64,000 nucleotides of DNA from Allomesorhizobium camelthorni (GCF_011045125.1 NZ_JAAKZF010000009.1:1-64000), one strand, 5' to 3'; counted from the first letter of the stretch, positions 16,454 to 26,502 are shown. Made by a program: numbers and translations. Notes: generated by a model not told the origin, from the letters alone.

Positions 16454-18622
16454 TCAGGAACGCACGATCAGCGGCGCCAGCCCCTCATGGCGCGTGTCCA
16501 GATAAGCCACCACGCGGTCGCCGACGCGCTGGAACGACAGGTCCACCTCGGCCGCGCCGACGCTCAGCCGGCGTATGGTGAGATGGTCGATGCCGATCGG
16601 CAGGCGCGGCCGGGTAACCTGGATTTCGCCTTTCAGCCCGTCGATCTCCAGGCCGAGGCAGGCCTGCATCAGCATGAACACCGATCCCGACGACCACGCC
16701 TGCGGCAGGCAGGCGACGGGATAGGCGATCGGTGCTTCACCGGGCTGGCGGGTGAAGCCGCAAAACAGCTCCGGCAGCCGCATGTTGAAATGCACCGCCG
16801 CCTCGAAAGTGCCGCTCAGCAGCCTGACCAGGCTGTCGCGGACCCCGTAGCGCGCCAGCCCGGCTGCGCATATAGCGGTGTCGTGCGGCCAGATCGAGCC
16901 GTTGTGATAGGACATCGGGTTGAAGAGGATCTCATCGTCGGCGAGCGTGCGCACGCCCCAGCCTGAATGGAACGACGCCGACAGCAGTTGGTCGCCGACC
17001 CGCTGTGCCCGCTCCGGCGATGGCAGGCCGACGAAAAGCAGGTGTCCGGCATTCGACGTCCTGACCTCGCAGGGACGCCCGTCGCCGTCGAGCGCCAGGG
17101 CATAGAACTCCCGGTCATCCATCCAGAAATGTTCTTCCACGTTTTTTCGCATGGTTTCTGCGCATTCGGTCCAGTGCACCGCCCTGCCGGCGTCCTCGCG
17201 CAGCAAAGCGAGTTCGGCGAGGCCTCGATAGGCGGCATAGACGTAGCCCTGCACTTCCACGAGCGCGATCGGGCCTTTCGGAATCGTGCCGTCGGCATGA
17301 AAGACGGAATCGAAGCTATCCTTCCAGCCCTGGTTGGACAGCCCGGATTCAGCGGCTCTCTGGTAGGCGACAAATCCGCTGCCGTTTTGCTGGCTGGCCT
17401 CCTCCATCCAGCCTGCGGCAGCGCAAAGCGAAGGCCAGAGGGAGTTGATGAATTCCATGTCGCCGGTGCGCGTCGCGTAGGCGCAGGCCAGGTAGATGTA
17501 GAGCGGCGTCGTATCGACCCCGCCGTAGTAGCGCCCGAACGGCAGTTCGCGCAGCACCGCCATCTCGCCTTTGCGGGTTTCGTGCATGATCTTGCCCGGT
17601 TGCGAGTCGCTGAAGGGCGAGGTTTCCGTCGCCTGGTGCTGCGCCAGAAACGACAGCACGCCCCGCGCCAGCCCCGGATTGAGCCACAGCATCTGCAGCG
17701 CCGAGATCACGCCGTCGCGGCCGAAGGCGGTCGAGAACCAGGGGATGCCCGCATAGGGGTAGGGTCCGGTCGGCAGGTCGGTGGTGAGCAGCGCAATGTC
17801 TGCCCTCGCCCGAGACAGCCAGTCATTGAACACGCGGCCGGAACTGAACACAGTTGCGCCGTGGCGTCGCTTGGCGCGCATACCGAAGCGCGCCCGCGCC
17901 GCCGCCGCCCGATATCTTTCGCGGCTCGGCGGGGCAGGCCTGTCGGCGCCCACCTCGATGAACAGCGTTTCGCTGCCACGTTTCGACAGGCGCATTGTGA
18001 AATCGGCGCGGTCGGCAAGGATGCGGTCAGGCCGCACCGAAAACGCGATGGTCGAGTGGCGGTCGAGTTTGTCGAGCCCCTCGTAGCGCATGCTGACGCT
18101 GTCTTCCGTCGTTTCCACGTCGTAGGCCCGGCCGCGCCTGCTGCGGATCGAGCCGCGCACTTCGAACATGTCGCGGAAATCGGCGGCGAAGCGCAGCGTC
18201 AGAGGCACCAGCGCCTCGCGTTCGCTGTAGTTAGAGAGCTTGATGCGCTCGAACATCCGGTCCTCCCACAGGAGGCGCGAGCGCTCGATGTAAATGACGC
18301 CCTGTGGGGTGGCGCCGCCGTCAAGCGTCGTAAGCGGCAGATTGGTCAGATTGGCGGTGAAAATCATGTTGTCCTGGCTAAGCGAAGCGCCCAGCAGCGA
18401 AGGAACCCGCTCGCCGACCAGCAGCCGGAAATGCGACAAAACCCGCGTGTCGTCGCGGAACAGGCCGTCGCCGCTGCCGCGTATATCGCCATAGGCGTCC
18501 GCCACGACGAAGCAATCGCCATGCTTCAGTGCAAACTGCCTATGCGGCTCGCGCGGGGCGGTATCGTCGAGCCCCGCCAGAGCGACGGCCGGATCCAGTT
18601 TTCGCTCGTCGAGTATCGTCAT
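16454..18622 (-). CDS. glycogen debranching-type amylo-alpha-1,6-glucosidase
   Basis: A 722-residue protein with an N-terminal glycogen-debranching beta domain (GDE_N_bis; HGDCFVVADAYGDIRG and GLFRDDTRVLSHFRLLVG at residues 35-70) and a C-terminal (alpha/alpha)6 barrel of the amylo-alpha-1,6-glucosidase type, with PWFSTAFGRDGVISALQML, GGVDTTPLYIYLACAY and SIWPHDTAICAAGLARYG. Such proteins are often called glycogen debranching enzymes without direct proof. The barrel aspartates expected near FGRDG and the C-terminal GHLLFVGLP block are present. It sits between a GT4 gene and the otsA-like gene on one strand, a set for stress-related glucan or trehalose metabolism. Confidence 0.88.
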   Translation of the reverse strand: MTILDERKLDPAVALAGLDDTAPREPHRQFALKHGDCFVVADAYGDIRGSGDGLFRDDTRVLSHFRLLVGERVPSLLGASLSQDNMIFTANLTNLPLTTLDGGATPQGVIYIERSRLLWEDRMFERIKLSNYSEREALVPLTLRFAADFRDMFEVRGSIRSRRGRAYDVETTEDSVSMRYEGLDKLDRHSTIAFSVRPDRILADRADFTMRLSKRGSETLFIEVGADRPAPPSRERYRAAAARARFGMRAKRRHGATVFSSGRVFNDWLSRARADIALLTTDLPTGPYPYAGIPWFSTAFGRDGVISALQMLWLNPGLARGVLSFLAQHQATETSPFSDSQPGKIMHETRKGEMAVLRELPFGRYYGGVDTTPLYIYLACAYATRTGDMEFINSLWPSLCAAAGWMEEASQQNGSGFVAYQRAAESGLSNQGWKDSFDSVFHADGTIPKGPIALVEVQGYVYAAYRGLAELALLREDAGRAVHWTECAETMRKNVEEHFWMDDREFYALALDGDGRPCEVRTSNAGHLLFVGLPSPERAQRVGDQLLSASFHSGWGVRTLADDEILFNPMSYHNGSIWPHDTAICAAGLARYGVRDSLVRLLSGTFEAAVHFNMRLPELFCGFTRQPGEAPIAYPVACLPQAWSSGSVFMLMQACLGLEIDGLKGEIQVTRPRLPIGIDHLTIRRLSVGAAEVDLSFQRVGDRVVAYLDTRHEGLAPLIVRS

Positions 18623-18689
18623 TGCTGTTCAACCAGTTTCGTCCGCGCCGTGAGGCAGATTGCTTCGCAGCGGTTTGCCATAGAGGGAA

Positions 18690-19772
18690 TCAAAGGGCTG
18701 CCATCGCCCCAATTCTACGTCCGTGAGACGCTGTGTCGAGCAGTTGCCCGTAGATGGCGGCATAGTCGCGGGCCATCCGCATTGCCGAGAAGCGCTTCTC
18801 GAACGCCGCCCGCACCAGATTCCGGTCGAACTTTATGGTTCTCCCGACCGCAGCGACCGCCTCGTCGATGGAATCGACGACATGGCCGGTCACGCCTTCG
18901 TCGATGATCTCGTGCATCGCACCGCAGTTCCAGGCGACCACCGGCGTGCCGAAGGCCATGGCCTCGATCACCACCAGCCCGAACGGTTCGGGCCAGTCGA
19001 TCGGAAAAAGCAACGCTGCGGCATTGCCGAGGAAATCGGCCTTCTGGTCCTCGCCGATCTCGCCCAGATATTCGACCGAAACGCCGTCGATAAGATGCTC
19101 GATCTCATCGTGGAAATAGGCCCGGTCGTCCTCCCCGACCTTGGCCGCGATCCTGAGTTTCATGCCGGATCGGCGGGCGATCTCGATGGCCCGGTCAGGC
19201 CGCTTGTCGCGCGAAAGCCTGCCGAGAAAGGCAAGATATCCGCCGCCCTCAGCCTCGCGTCGCGGGATCGGCTTGTAGAGATCGAGCGGCAGGCCGTGGT
19301 GAACCGTTCCGACCCAGTTGGCCTCTGGCAGCGGCTGGCGCTGGCGGTGCGAGATCGAGATCATCGGAAAGCGTGGCCAGCGCCGGTAGGCGCTGGAAAG
19401 ATCCTTGTAGTCGAGCCGTCCGTGCGGCGTCGTCACCGTCCGTTCGGGCATGTCCTGGAAGGACGGGAAATGCAGAAAGTGGCTGAGGTGAAAATGGATG
19501 ATGTCGAATTCGTCGGCCCGCCGGCGAACTTCGTCCAGCATAGCGAGGTGCGCAGCGATTTGCGATTTCAACGGATAGGGATCGAGTCGCAGCGCCTGGT
19601 CTCTGACGGGCACGAGCGTCGCGGTGGTCCTGGAATCGCCGCTGGCAAACAACGTCACCTCGTGTCCGAGTTCCACCAATCCGTCGACGAGGTATGTGAT
19701 GATGCGTTCGGTTCCGCCATAATAACGCGGAGGCACGCTTTCAAATAGCGGCGCGACATGCGCAATTCTCAT
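18690..19772 (-). CDS. GT4 family glycosyltransferase
   Basis: A 360-residue GT-B glycosyltransferase of family 4. The N-terminal acceptor domain begins MRIAHVAPLFESVPPRYYGG with the glycine-rich turn before a TERIITYLVDGL helix; the donor domain shows YLAFLGRLSRDKRPDRAIEIA and the EX7E motif in PEPFGLVVIEAMAFGTPVVA. The acceptor is unknown. The link to the debranching and otsA-like genes downstream (67- and 173-base gaps) suggests a stress-induced glucan or compatible-solute pathway. A stress promoter lies at 19985-19961. Confidence 0.88.
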   Translation of the reverse strand: MRIAHVAPLFESVPPRYYGGTERIITYLVDGLVELGHEVTLFASGDSRTTATLVPVRDQALRLDPYPLKSQIAAHLAMLDEVRRRADEFDIIHFHLSHFLHFPSFQDMPERTVTTPHGRLDYKDLSSAYRRWPRFPMISISHRQRQPLPEANWVGTVHHGLPLDLYKPIPRREAEGGGYLAFLGRLSRDKRPDRAIEIARRSGMKLRIAAKVGEDDRAYFHDEIEHLIDGVSVEYLGEIGEDQKADFLGNAAALLFPIDWPEPFGLVVIEAMAFGTPVVAWNCGAMHEIIDEGVTGHVVDSIDEAVAAVGRTIKFDRNLVRAAFEKRFSAMRMARDYAAIYGQLLDTASHGRRIGAMAAL

Positions 19773-20153
19773 AAAACATTTCCTTTGGAATCCATCCTGT
19801 CCACAGGGCGCAATTTATCGCCCCACCATACAGAAGCCGGTTTCGCGGGGAAAGTTCCATGCCCGGCGCGTGCCGCATCCGGGCGGGCGACGAGACGCCG
19901 CCGGTCGCGACGCGTTGCCAGTTGGGGAGGAAGACGATCGGCCGCATCTCGTCGGCGCCGAACAGCGGGGCTCGACTTATGTTCCTTCGGCTGTCTCGTG
20001 CTTGCATGGCGGCATTGCGCAAATCGACGCCAGAAACCAAACTGGGCCGCGTGCGTTCGAGCATGATCCCGAACCGAAGGTCCGCGCAGCGAAAAGTTGC
20101 AGACTTTTCGGTCAAGTTCATGCGGCAGGAAGACAGCCGCTGCGGAGAGCCTG
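19773..20153. other. divergent intergenic region between GT4 and ligD genes
   Basis: This 381-base gap holds the leftward stress promoter at 19985-19961 and the ligD upstream region. I see no convincing small gene: the open frames that cross it have no binding site or family. No GGAAC-N17-GTT points toward ligD. Confidence 0.5.
19961..19985 (-). promoter_or_regulatory. EcfG-type stress promoter for the GT4-debranching-otsA set
   Basis: Leftward GGAAC 19985-19981 and GTT 19963-19961 with 17 bases between. The predicted leader is about 180 bases, longer than for the other copies. Confidence 0.5.
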
Positions 20154-22817
20154 ATGGCAGAGACGAAGCTTTCGAAATACCGGTCGAAACGCGACTTCAC
20201 CAAGACCGCCGAGCCGAGCGACGAGACGGAAGCGTCGCCGTCTCCGCGTCTCCGCTTCGTCATCCAGAAGCACGCCGCGACGCGCCTGCATTACGATCTG
20301 CGCCTCGAACTAGGCGGCGTCTTCAAGTCCTGGGCGGTGACCCGCGGCCCCTCGCTCGATCCGCATGACAAGCGCCTGGCAGTCGAGACGGAAGATCACC
20401 CGCTCGCCTATGGCGATTTCGAAGGAACTATCCCCAAGGGCCAGTATGGCGGCGGAACGGTGCAACTCTGGGACCGCGGCTACTGGAGCGTCGAAGGGCG
20501 CAAGACGCCGGAGAAGGCGCTGGAATCCGGCGACCTGAAGTTCACGCTCGAAGGCAAACGCCTGCATGGCAGCTGGGTCCTGGTGCGGATGAAGAACGAT
20601 CGCGACGGCGGCAAGCGCACCAACTGGCTGCTCATCAAGCACCGCGACGCTTTCGCGCGCGAAGGTGACGGCGAGGCCATCTTGAAGGAAGATCGTTCGG
20701 TCGCCTCGGGCCGCACCTTGGCGGAGATCGCCAAGGGCAAGGGTAAAGGGCCGACACCCTTCATGCTGGCCGGCGGCGAGGCGACGAGCCCCGATGCGGT
20801 CTGGAACTCCAACAGGAGCGATGGCGAAAAGCTCTCGCCCAGGCAGGAACTGCGAAAGCCGGTCGCACGCAAGCGCGGCAAGTCGGCCGGCATGCCCGAT
20901 TTCATTGCGCCGCAACTTTGCGAAACCGTGAGCCGCGCGCCGAGCGGGTCCGACTGGCTTCACGAGATCAAGTTCGACGGCTATCGCATGCAATCGCGCG
21001 TCGAAGACGGCCGCGCGGTGCTGAAGACGCGGAAGGGCCTCGATTGGAGCGGCAAATTCGGCGTGATCGCCGCCGAAGGAGATGCGCTTCCCAATTGCAT
21101 CATCGACGGCGAGATCGTCGCGCTGGATAGCTCCGGCAGGCCGGATTTCAGCGCGCTTCAGGCCGCTTTGTCCGAGCAGGATACCGGCGACCTGGTGTTT
21201 TTCGCCTTCGATCTGTTGTTCGACGGGTCTGACGACCTGCGGCCGCTGCCGCTTACCGAGCGCAAGGCGAGGCTTCAGGAACTGCTGGCCGACGGCGCGG
21301 ATGACGTGCCGCATATCCGCTTCGTCGAGCATTTCGAAGGCGATGGCGAGGCGGTGCTGCGTTCGGCGAGCAGTCTCGGCCTGGAAGGCATCATCTCCAA
21401 GAAAGCGAGCGCGCCTTACGAATCCGGGCGGACCGCGAGTTGGACCAAGGCGAAAAGTCGAGAGGGTCAGGAAATCGTGATCGGCGGCTGGACGACGACC
21501 AACGGCAAGTTCCGCTCGCTGCTCGCCGGCGTCTTTCACGACGGGCATTTCGTCCATGTCGGCCGCGTCGGAACCGGCTTCGGCCGCGACAAGGTCGAAA
21601 AGCTGCTGCCGAAGCTGAAGGCGGTGAAGACGACCAAATCTCCCTTCACCGGCGCCAATGCGCCCGCCAAGGCCCCGAACATCAACTGGACCAGGCCCGA
21701 ACTGGTCGCCGAGATCCAGTTCGCTGGATGGACCGAAGGCGGCCAGATCAGGCAGGCGGCGTTCAAGGGATTGCGCGAGGACAAGCCCGCGCGCGAGGTG
21801 AGGGCGGAAACGCCGGTGCCCGTCGAGCAGACGCAAGTCACCGAACCTGAGGCCGCTGTCAAGGAAGCCGCAAAGCCTGCCAGAATCCGTGGCAAGGGAG
21901 GAAAGCCGATGGTCATGGGCGTCGCGATATCGAACCCGGACAAGGAGATGTGGCCCGATGCCGGCGACGGCGAGCCGGTCACCAAGCTTGACCTCGCAGA
22001 GTATTTCGAGGCGGTCGGGCCCTGGCTGATAGAGCACATAAGGGGCCGTCCATGCTCGATAATCCGCGCGCCGGACGGCATCGGCGGCGAGCAGTTCTTT
22101 CAGCGCCATGCAATGCCCGGCACGTCGAAACTGCTCGAACTGGTGCCGGTCTTCGGTGACAAGAAGCCCTATTTGCAGATCGATCGCGTCGAGGGTCTCG
22201 CGGCCGTCGCGCAGATCGGCGCGCTAGAACTGCATCCGTGGAATTGCGAACCCGGAAAGCCGGAAGTGCCGGGCCGGCTGGTTTTCGACCTCGATCCGGG
22301 ACCGGAAGTCGAATTTGCCGCCATCATCGAGGCGGCCCGCGAGCTGCGCGAGCGGCTGGACGCGCTCGGCATGGTCTCATTCTGCAAGACCACCGGCGGC
22401 AAGGGCCTGCATGTGGTGACGCCGCTGAAGGCGCCGGCCAGGGGCGTGCCCGACTGGAAGGAAGCAAAAGCCTTCGCGCAGGAGGTCTGCAAGCAGATGG
22501 CGCGCGACAGCCCCGACCGCTATCTCGTCAACATGGCCAAGAAGCTGCGCACCGGCCGCATCTTCCTCGACTACCTCCGCAACGACCGCATGGCGACGGC
22601 TGTCGCGCCGCTATCGCCGCGCGCCCGGCCCGGCGCCACCGTCTCGATGCCGCTGAACTGGGAGGTGGTGAAGCCGGGCCTCGACCCCAAGCGCTACACG
22701 CTGCGCACCGCGCCGGCGCTGCTCGCCAAGACCGCCGCCTGGAAGGATTACAATGACGGTGAAAGGCCGCTGAAGCCGGCCATCAAGCGGCTCGGCAAGG
22801 CGAAGGCGGCGGCTTGA
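20154..22817 (+). CDS. ligD: ATP-dependent DNA ligase LigD (phosphoesterase-ligase-polymerase)
   Basis: The multifunctional end-joining enzyme, 887 residues, with three domains. First a 3'-phosphoesterase (residues about 15-170; [20 protein letters not shown]). Next an ATP-dependent ligase (about 240-540) with the adenylated lysine in EIKFDGYR near residue 272, then motifs DGEIVALD and EGIISKK. Last a primase-like polymerase (about 590-870) with VFDLDPGPE near residue 710 and [13 protein letters not shown]. The order PE-LIG-POL is usual for alphaproteobacteria. The ATG at 20154 follows GGAGAGC; the longer frame from 20097 adds 19 residues without support. It works with Ku. Confidence 0.95.
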   Translation: MAETKLSKYRSKRDFTKTAEPSDETEASPSPRLRFVIQKHAATRLHYDLRLELGGVFKSWAVTRGPSLDPHDKRLAVETEDHPLAYGDFEGTIPKGQYGGGTVQLWDRGYWSVEGRKTPEKALESGDLKFTLEGKRLHGSWVLVRMKNDRDGGKRTNWLLIKHRDAFAREGDGEAILKEDRSVASGRTLAEIAKGKGKGPTPFMLAGGEATSPDAVWNSNRSDGEKLSPRQELRKPVARKRGKSAGMPDFIAPQLCETVSRAPSGSDWLHEIKFDGYRMQSRVEDGRAVLKTRKGLDWSGKFGVIAAEGDALPNCIIDGEIVALDSSGRPDFSALQAALSEQDTGDLVFFAFDLLFDGSDDLRPLPLTERKARLQELLADGADDVPHIRFVEHFEGDGEAVLRSASSLGLEGIISKKASAPYESGRTASWTKAKSREGQEIVIGGWTTTNGKFRSLLAGVFHDGHFVHVGRVGTGFGRDKVEKLLPKLKAVKTTKSPFTGANAPAKAPNINWTRPELVAEIQFAGWTEGGQIRQAAFKGLREDKPAREVRAETPVPVEQTQVTEPEAAVKEAAKPARIRGKGGKPMVMGVAISNPDKEMWPDAGDGEPVTKLDLAEYFEAVGPWLIEHIRGRPCSIIRAPDGIGGEQFFQRHAMPGTSKLLELVPVFGDKKPYLQIDRVEGLAAVAQIGALELHPWNCEPGKPEVPGRLVFDLDPGPEVEFAAIIEAARELRERLDALGMVSFCKTTGGKGLHVVTPLKAPARGVPDWKEAKAFAQEVCKQMARDSPDRYLVNMAKKLRTGRIFLDYLRNDRMATAVAPLSPRARPGATVSMPLNWEVVKPGLDPKRYTLRTAPALLAKTAAWKDYNDGERPLKPAIKRLGKAKAAA

Positions 22818-22969
22818 CACTCGCGGCGGAACGTTTGCCGCGTCTGCAGCGGGTGTCGCGTCAACGCCCGCTGGCAAAACCGGCCGTCAATCGCTATTTG
22901 CTGGAGAGAAATGACATCGCTTGCGTACCGTGCGAAAATTCGCCGGCGCGCCGAAGGAACCGAAACATC

Positions 22970-23374
22970 ATGGCAGGCAGGGACACGTTGACGAAAAACC
23001 AGTTGCGGGTGCTCGAAAAGCTCGAGGCTGCGACCGGGCCGCTCAGCGCCTATACGCTGCTCGACCAGTTGCGCGACAACGGCTTTCGCGCGCCTCTGCA
23101 GGTCTATCGCGCGCTCGACGGGCTGATGAATGCCGGCTTCGTGCACCGCCTCGAAAGCATGAACGCCTTCGTCGCCTGTTCCGAGCCGCACGACCACAGC
23201 CATCGCATGATCGCTTTCGCCATTTGCGACAAATGCGGCCAGGTGGCCGAGTTTTCAGACGAGAAGGTGGGAAAGAGCCTCGACGCCTGGGTCGGTTCGA
23301 CCGGCTTCGCCGCCAAGAAAGCGGTCATCGAATTCCGCGGGACGTGTGCGGCTTGTGCGGCCGTGGCGGCTTAG
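22970..23374 (+). CDS. zur: Fur-family regulator, Zur-like
   Basis: A 134-residue metal-dependent repressor. It has an N-terminal winged helix (LTKNQLRVLEKLEAATGPLS, residues 6-80), a His-rich hinge CSEPHDHSHRMIAFAICDKCG and a second CXXC (CAACA) near the C terminus. Two CXXC pairs form the structural zinc site. The lack of the Fur-type HHDH pattern and the short length favour Zur. The ATG at 22970 follows GAAGGA. No znu genes are in the window, so its targets lie elsewhere. It converges on polA across a long palindromic repeat. Confidence 0.8.
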   Translation: MAGRDTLTKNQLRVLEKLEAATGPLSAYTLLDQLRDNGFRAPLQVYRALDGLMNAGFVHRLESMNAFVACSEPHDHSHRMIAFAICDKCGQVAEFSDEKVGKSLDAWVGSTGFAAKKAVIEFRGTCAACAAVAA

Positions 23375-23400
23375 CCTATTCACGCCCGAGGGTGTGTTGA

Positions 23401-23547
23401 GATTCAGGTCAGGCCGAGCCGGAATCGAAGAGGGCGCGTAGCGACCAAAAATGGTGGATTTCGAGAACCGGAGCGCAGCGGACATTTGGGTCCGTGAGCA
23501 CCGGAAGCGGAGAAAGCCGCCATTTGCAGGCCGGCCTCACCTGAATC
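23401..23547. repeat. 147-bp palindromic intergenic repeat
   Basis: The ends, 23401-23415 and 23533-23547, are inverted copies (14 of 15 bases, GATTCAGGT...). Inside are further nested arms (about 23447-23460 with 23512-23525) and a central hairpin CGGAC-ATTTGG-GTCCG. The unit fills the gap between zur and polA and ends exactly at the polA stop codon. It resembles the mosaic palindromic elements scattered in Rhizobiales genomes; the family name is not established here. Confidence 0.75.
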
Positions 23548-26502
23548 CTAATGCGCCTCGTCCCAATTGTCGGCCGCCCTTGCATCCACTTGTAGCGGCA
23601 CGGCCAGATTGACCGCCGGCATCGCCGCGCCGGCCATCACTTCGCGCACCACCGGCAGCGTCGCCTCGACCTCTTCCTCCGGCGCCTCGAAAACCAGCTC
23701 GTCATGCACCTGAAGCAGCATGCGCGCCGAAAGCTTCGCCTCGGCGAGCGCGGCGTCCATGCGGATCATTGCCCGGCGGATGATGTCGGCTGCCGAGCCC
23801 TGGATCGGCGCGTTGATCGCGGCACGTTCGTTGAAGGCGCGGTGCTGCGGGTTTGACGAGCGGATTTCGGGGTAGTGCGCCCGCCGGCCGAAGATTGTCT
23901 CCACATAGCCCTTGTCGCGGCAGGAGGCCTTCGTCTGCTCCATATAGTCGCGAATGCCGGGAAAGCGTTCGAAATAGCGTTTGATGTAATCGCCGGCCTC
24001 CTCGCGGGGGATCGACAGCTGGTTGGCGAGGCCGAAGGCCGAGATGCCGTAAATGATGCCGAAATTGATCGCCTTGGCGCGGCGGCGTACCTCCGAAGGC
24101 ATGCCCTCGACCGGCACGCCGAACATCTCGGACGCCGTCATCGCATGGATATCGACACCGTCGGCAAAAGCCTGCGTGAGTTGCGGGATATCAGCTATGT
24201 GGGCGAGCACCCGAAGCTCGATCTGGCTGTAGTCTGCCGAGATCAGCTTGTTGCCCTTCTCGGCGATGAAGGCCGTCCTGATCCGGCGGCCTTCTGCCGT
24301 GCGGATAGGGATGTTCTGCAGATTGGGCTCGGACGAGGAGATGCGTCCGGTCGGGGTCGAGGCGAGGGCGTAGGAGGTGTGGACGCGCTTGGTTTCGGGG
24401 TGGATATAGTCGGGCAGGGCGTCGGTATAGGTCGACTTCAGCTTCGTCAGCTGCCGCCAGTCGACGATCTTGCGCGGCAGTTCGTAGCCTTCGGCGGCCA
24501 GTTCCTCGAGGATCTGGGCTGTGGTCGACCATTGGCCCGATTTGGTCTTCGAGCCTCCGGGAAGGCCCATGCGGCCGAACAATATGTCGCCGAGCTGTTT
24601 CGGCGAACCGATGGTGAAGCGCTCGCCGGCGACCGTGTAGATCTCGTCCTCGAGGGCTGCCGCGCGCTGCGCCAGCTCGCCCGAAAGCCGGCTGAGCATC
24701 TGGCGGTCGACCGAGATGCCGCGCCCTTCCATCCGCGCCAATACGGGTACCAGCGGCCGCTCCAGCCGCTCATAGACCGATGTAAGGCCGTTGGCGACGA
24801 GACGCGGCTTCAGCACGCGCCACAGCCGCATAGCGAGATCGGAGCCTTCCGTCGCATAGGTCGTCGCCCGCTCGATCTCGACGAAATCGAAGGTGACGAG
24901 GTTACGGCCGGAGCCGACCACATCCTTGAACGGAATCACGGCATGGCCCAGCCAGCGCTCCGCCAATGTTTCGAAAGCATGGCTGCCGTTCCCGGCATCG
25001 AGCACATAGGAAATCAGCATCGTGTCGTCGAACGGCGCGATATCTAGGCCCAACCGGTGCAGCAGCAGCCAGTCATATTTGACGTTGTGGCCGATCTTGA
25101 GCACCGACGGGTCGATGAGCAGCGGCCCGATTGCCGCCAGAGCCTCGTCGAAGGAGACCTGGTTCGGCGACCGGCCGCCGCCGAGCAGGTCGCCTTCGCT
25201 GGAGCGATGCGCGATCGGCACATAGGCAGCGCGTCCCGGCCGGATGGCGAGCGAAAAGCCGACCAGTTCGGCCAGCATCGGGTCAAGCGAGGTGGTTTCG
25301 GTGCGGAAGGCGACGGTGCCCGCCTCGCGCGCCTCGGCGACCCAGGCCTGCAGGGTGGCGATATCGCGGATGCATTCGTATTTCGAGCGATCGATCTTGG
25401 CCGCGACGGCGGCCTCGGCGCGCGATTTGGCAAGCGTGGCTGGAGTTGCACCCTCCGCCCTCGAGGGGGTCACCGAAGGTTGCGTGCCCTCTGGCCGCTG
25501 CGCACGCGCTTCTCCCTCAAGAGATCCAGAAACCAAGGCATCCAGATCCGGCCCGTGCGCCTCCGCGCCGGTCTGCACGGTGATTCGAGTCGCCTCGATC
25601 TCGTTCGGTTCCGCCCCGGTGGCCTCGGCGACGCGGCGAGTGAGCGAGGAGAATTCCAGCGCCTTGAGAAACGAAATCAGCTTCGGCCCGTTCGGCGGCT
25701 GCAGCGCGAAATCGTCCAGGCCGTCGACCAGGGGCACGTCGTTCTTCAGCCGCACCAGCTCGCGCGAAATCCGCGCCTTCTCGGCATTGTCGATGATCGA
25801 CTGGCGGCGCTTGTCCTGTTTGATTTCGCTTGCGCGAGCGAGCAGCGTGTCGAGGTCGCCGAACTGCTCGATCAGCTGGGCCGCCGTCTTGGGTCCAATG
25901 CCCGGCACGCCCGGCACATTGTCGATCGAATCGCCGGTCAGCGCCTGTAGGTCGATCATCTTTTCGGGCGGCACGCCCCATTTCTCTATCACTTCGGGAA
26001 CGCCGATCTGGCGGTCCTTCATCGGGTCGTACATCGACACGGTCGGGCCGACCAGTTGCATCAGATCCTTGTCGGAGGAGATGATGGTCGTGTCGGCGCC
26101 CACGTCGCAAGCCAGCCGCGCATAGGTGGCGATCAGGTCGTCCGCCTCGAAGCCGTCCATCTCGATGCAGGGCAAGTTGAAGGCCCGCGTGGCCTGGCGG
26201 ATCAGGCCGAATTGCGGGATGAGGTCTTCCGGCGGCGCCGTGCGGTTCGCCTTGTATTCGGCATAGAGTTCGTTGCGGAAGGTTTTGGAGGAATAATCGA
26301 AGATCACGGCAAAATGCGTCGGCACGATGCCTACATCGGTGTTGCGCGCGTCCTGGGTGAGCTTCCAGACCATGTTGCAGAAGCCCAGCACGGCGCCGAT
26401 CGGCAGCCCGTCCGATTTGCGGTTCAATGGAGGGAGTGCGTGGTAGGCTCGAAAGATGTAGCCGGAGCCGTCTACGAGGAAGAGGTGATCGCCTTTTTTC
26501 AT
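23548..26502 (-). CDS. polA: DNA polymerase I, proofreading site degenerate
   Basis: A 984-residue polymerase I with 5' nuclease (residues 1-300; FLVDGSGYIFRAYHALPP, SSDKDLMQL), 3'-5' exonuclease-like (about 395-590) and polymerase domains. The polymerase motifs are intact: DYSQIELR (A), RRRAKAINFGIIYG (B) and VHDELVFE (C). In the exonuclease domain, motif I reads FRTETTSLD where E. coli has FDTETDSLD, and motif III reads YATEG where E. coli has YAAED, so the ligands equivalent to D355 and D501 are lost while D424 (NVKYD) remains. A Pro/Arg/Glu-rich linker near residues 325-365 carries palindromic DNA. The start MKKGDHLF at 26502 fits the family; an upstream extension of 73 residues does not. 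Confidence 0.95.
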   Translation of the reverse strand: MKKGDHLFLVDGSGYIFRAYHALPPLNRKSDGLPIGAVLGFCNMVWKLTQDARNTDVGIVPTHFAVIFDYSSKTFRNELYAEYKANRTAPPEDLIPQFGLIRQATRAFNLPCIEMDGFEADDLIATYARLACDVGADTTIISSDKDLMQLVGPTVSMYDPMKDRQIGVPEVIEKWGVPPEKMIDLQALTGDSIDNVPGVPGIGPKTAAQLIEQFGDLDTLLARASEIKQDKRRQSIIDNAEKARISRELVRLKNDVPLVDGLDDFALQPPNGPKLISFLKALEFSSLTRRVAEATGAEPNEIEATRITVQTGAEAHGPDLDALVSGSLEGEARAQRPEGTQPSVTPSRAEGATPATLAKSRAEAAVAAKIDRSKYECIRDIATLQAWVAEAREAGTVAFRTETTSLDPMLAELVGFSLAIRPGRAAYVPIAHRSSEGDLLGGGRSPNQVSFDEALAAIGPLLIDPSVLKIGHNVKYDWLLLHRLGLDIAPFDDTMLISYVLDAGNGSHAFETLAERWLGHAVIPFKDVVGSGRNLVTFDFVEIERATTYATEGSDLAMRLWRVLKPRLVANGLTSVYERLERPLVPVLARMEGRGISVDRQMLSRLSGELAQRAAALEDEIYTVAGERFTIGSPKQLGDILFGRMGLPGGSKTKSGQWSTTAQILEELAAEGYELPRKIVDWRQLTKLKSTYTDALPDYIHPETKRVHTSYALASTPTGRISSSEPNLQNIPIRTAEGRRIRTAFIAEKGNKLISADYSQIELRVLAHIADIPQLTQAFADGVDIHAMTASEMFGVPVEGMPSEVRRRAKAINFGIIYGISAFGLANQLSIPREEAGDYIKRYFERFPGIRDYMEQTKASCRDKGYVETIFGRRAHYPEIRSSNPQHRAFNERAAINAPIQGSAADIIRRAMIRMDAALAEAKLSARMLLQVHDELVFEAPEEEVEATLPVVREVMAGAAMPAVNLAVPLQVDARAADNWDEAH

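Noticed and set aside
19741-20121. Leftward 126-codon frame upstream of the GT4 gene
   Set aside because: It overlaps the GT4 start in another frame, contains the predicted stress promoter and shows no family features.
20000-20153. EcfG promoter for ligD
   Set aside because: Expected by analogy with ku, but no GGAAC with correctly spaced GTT points toward ligD in this gap.
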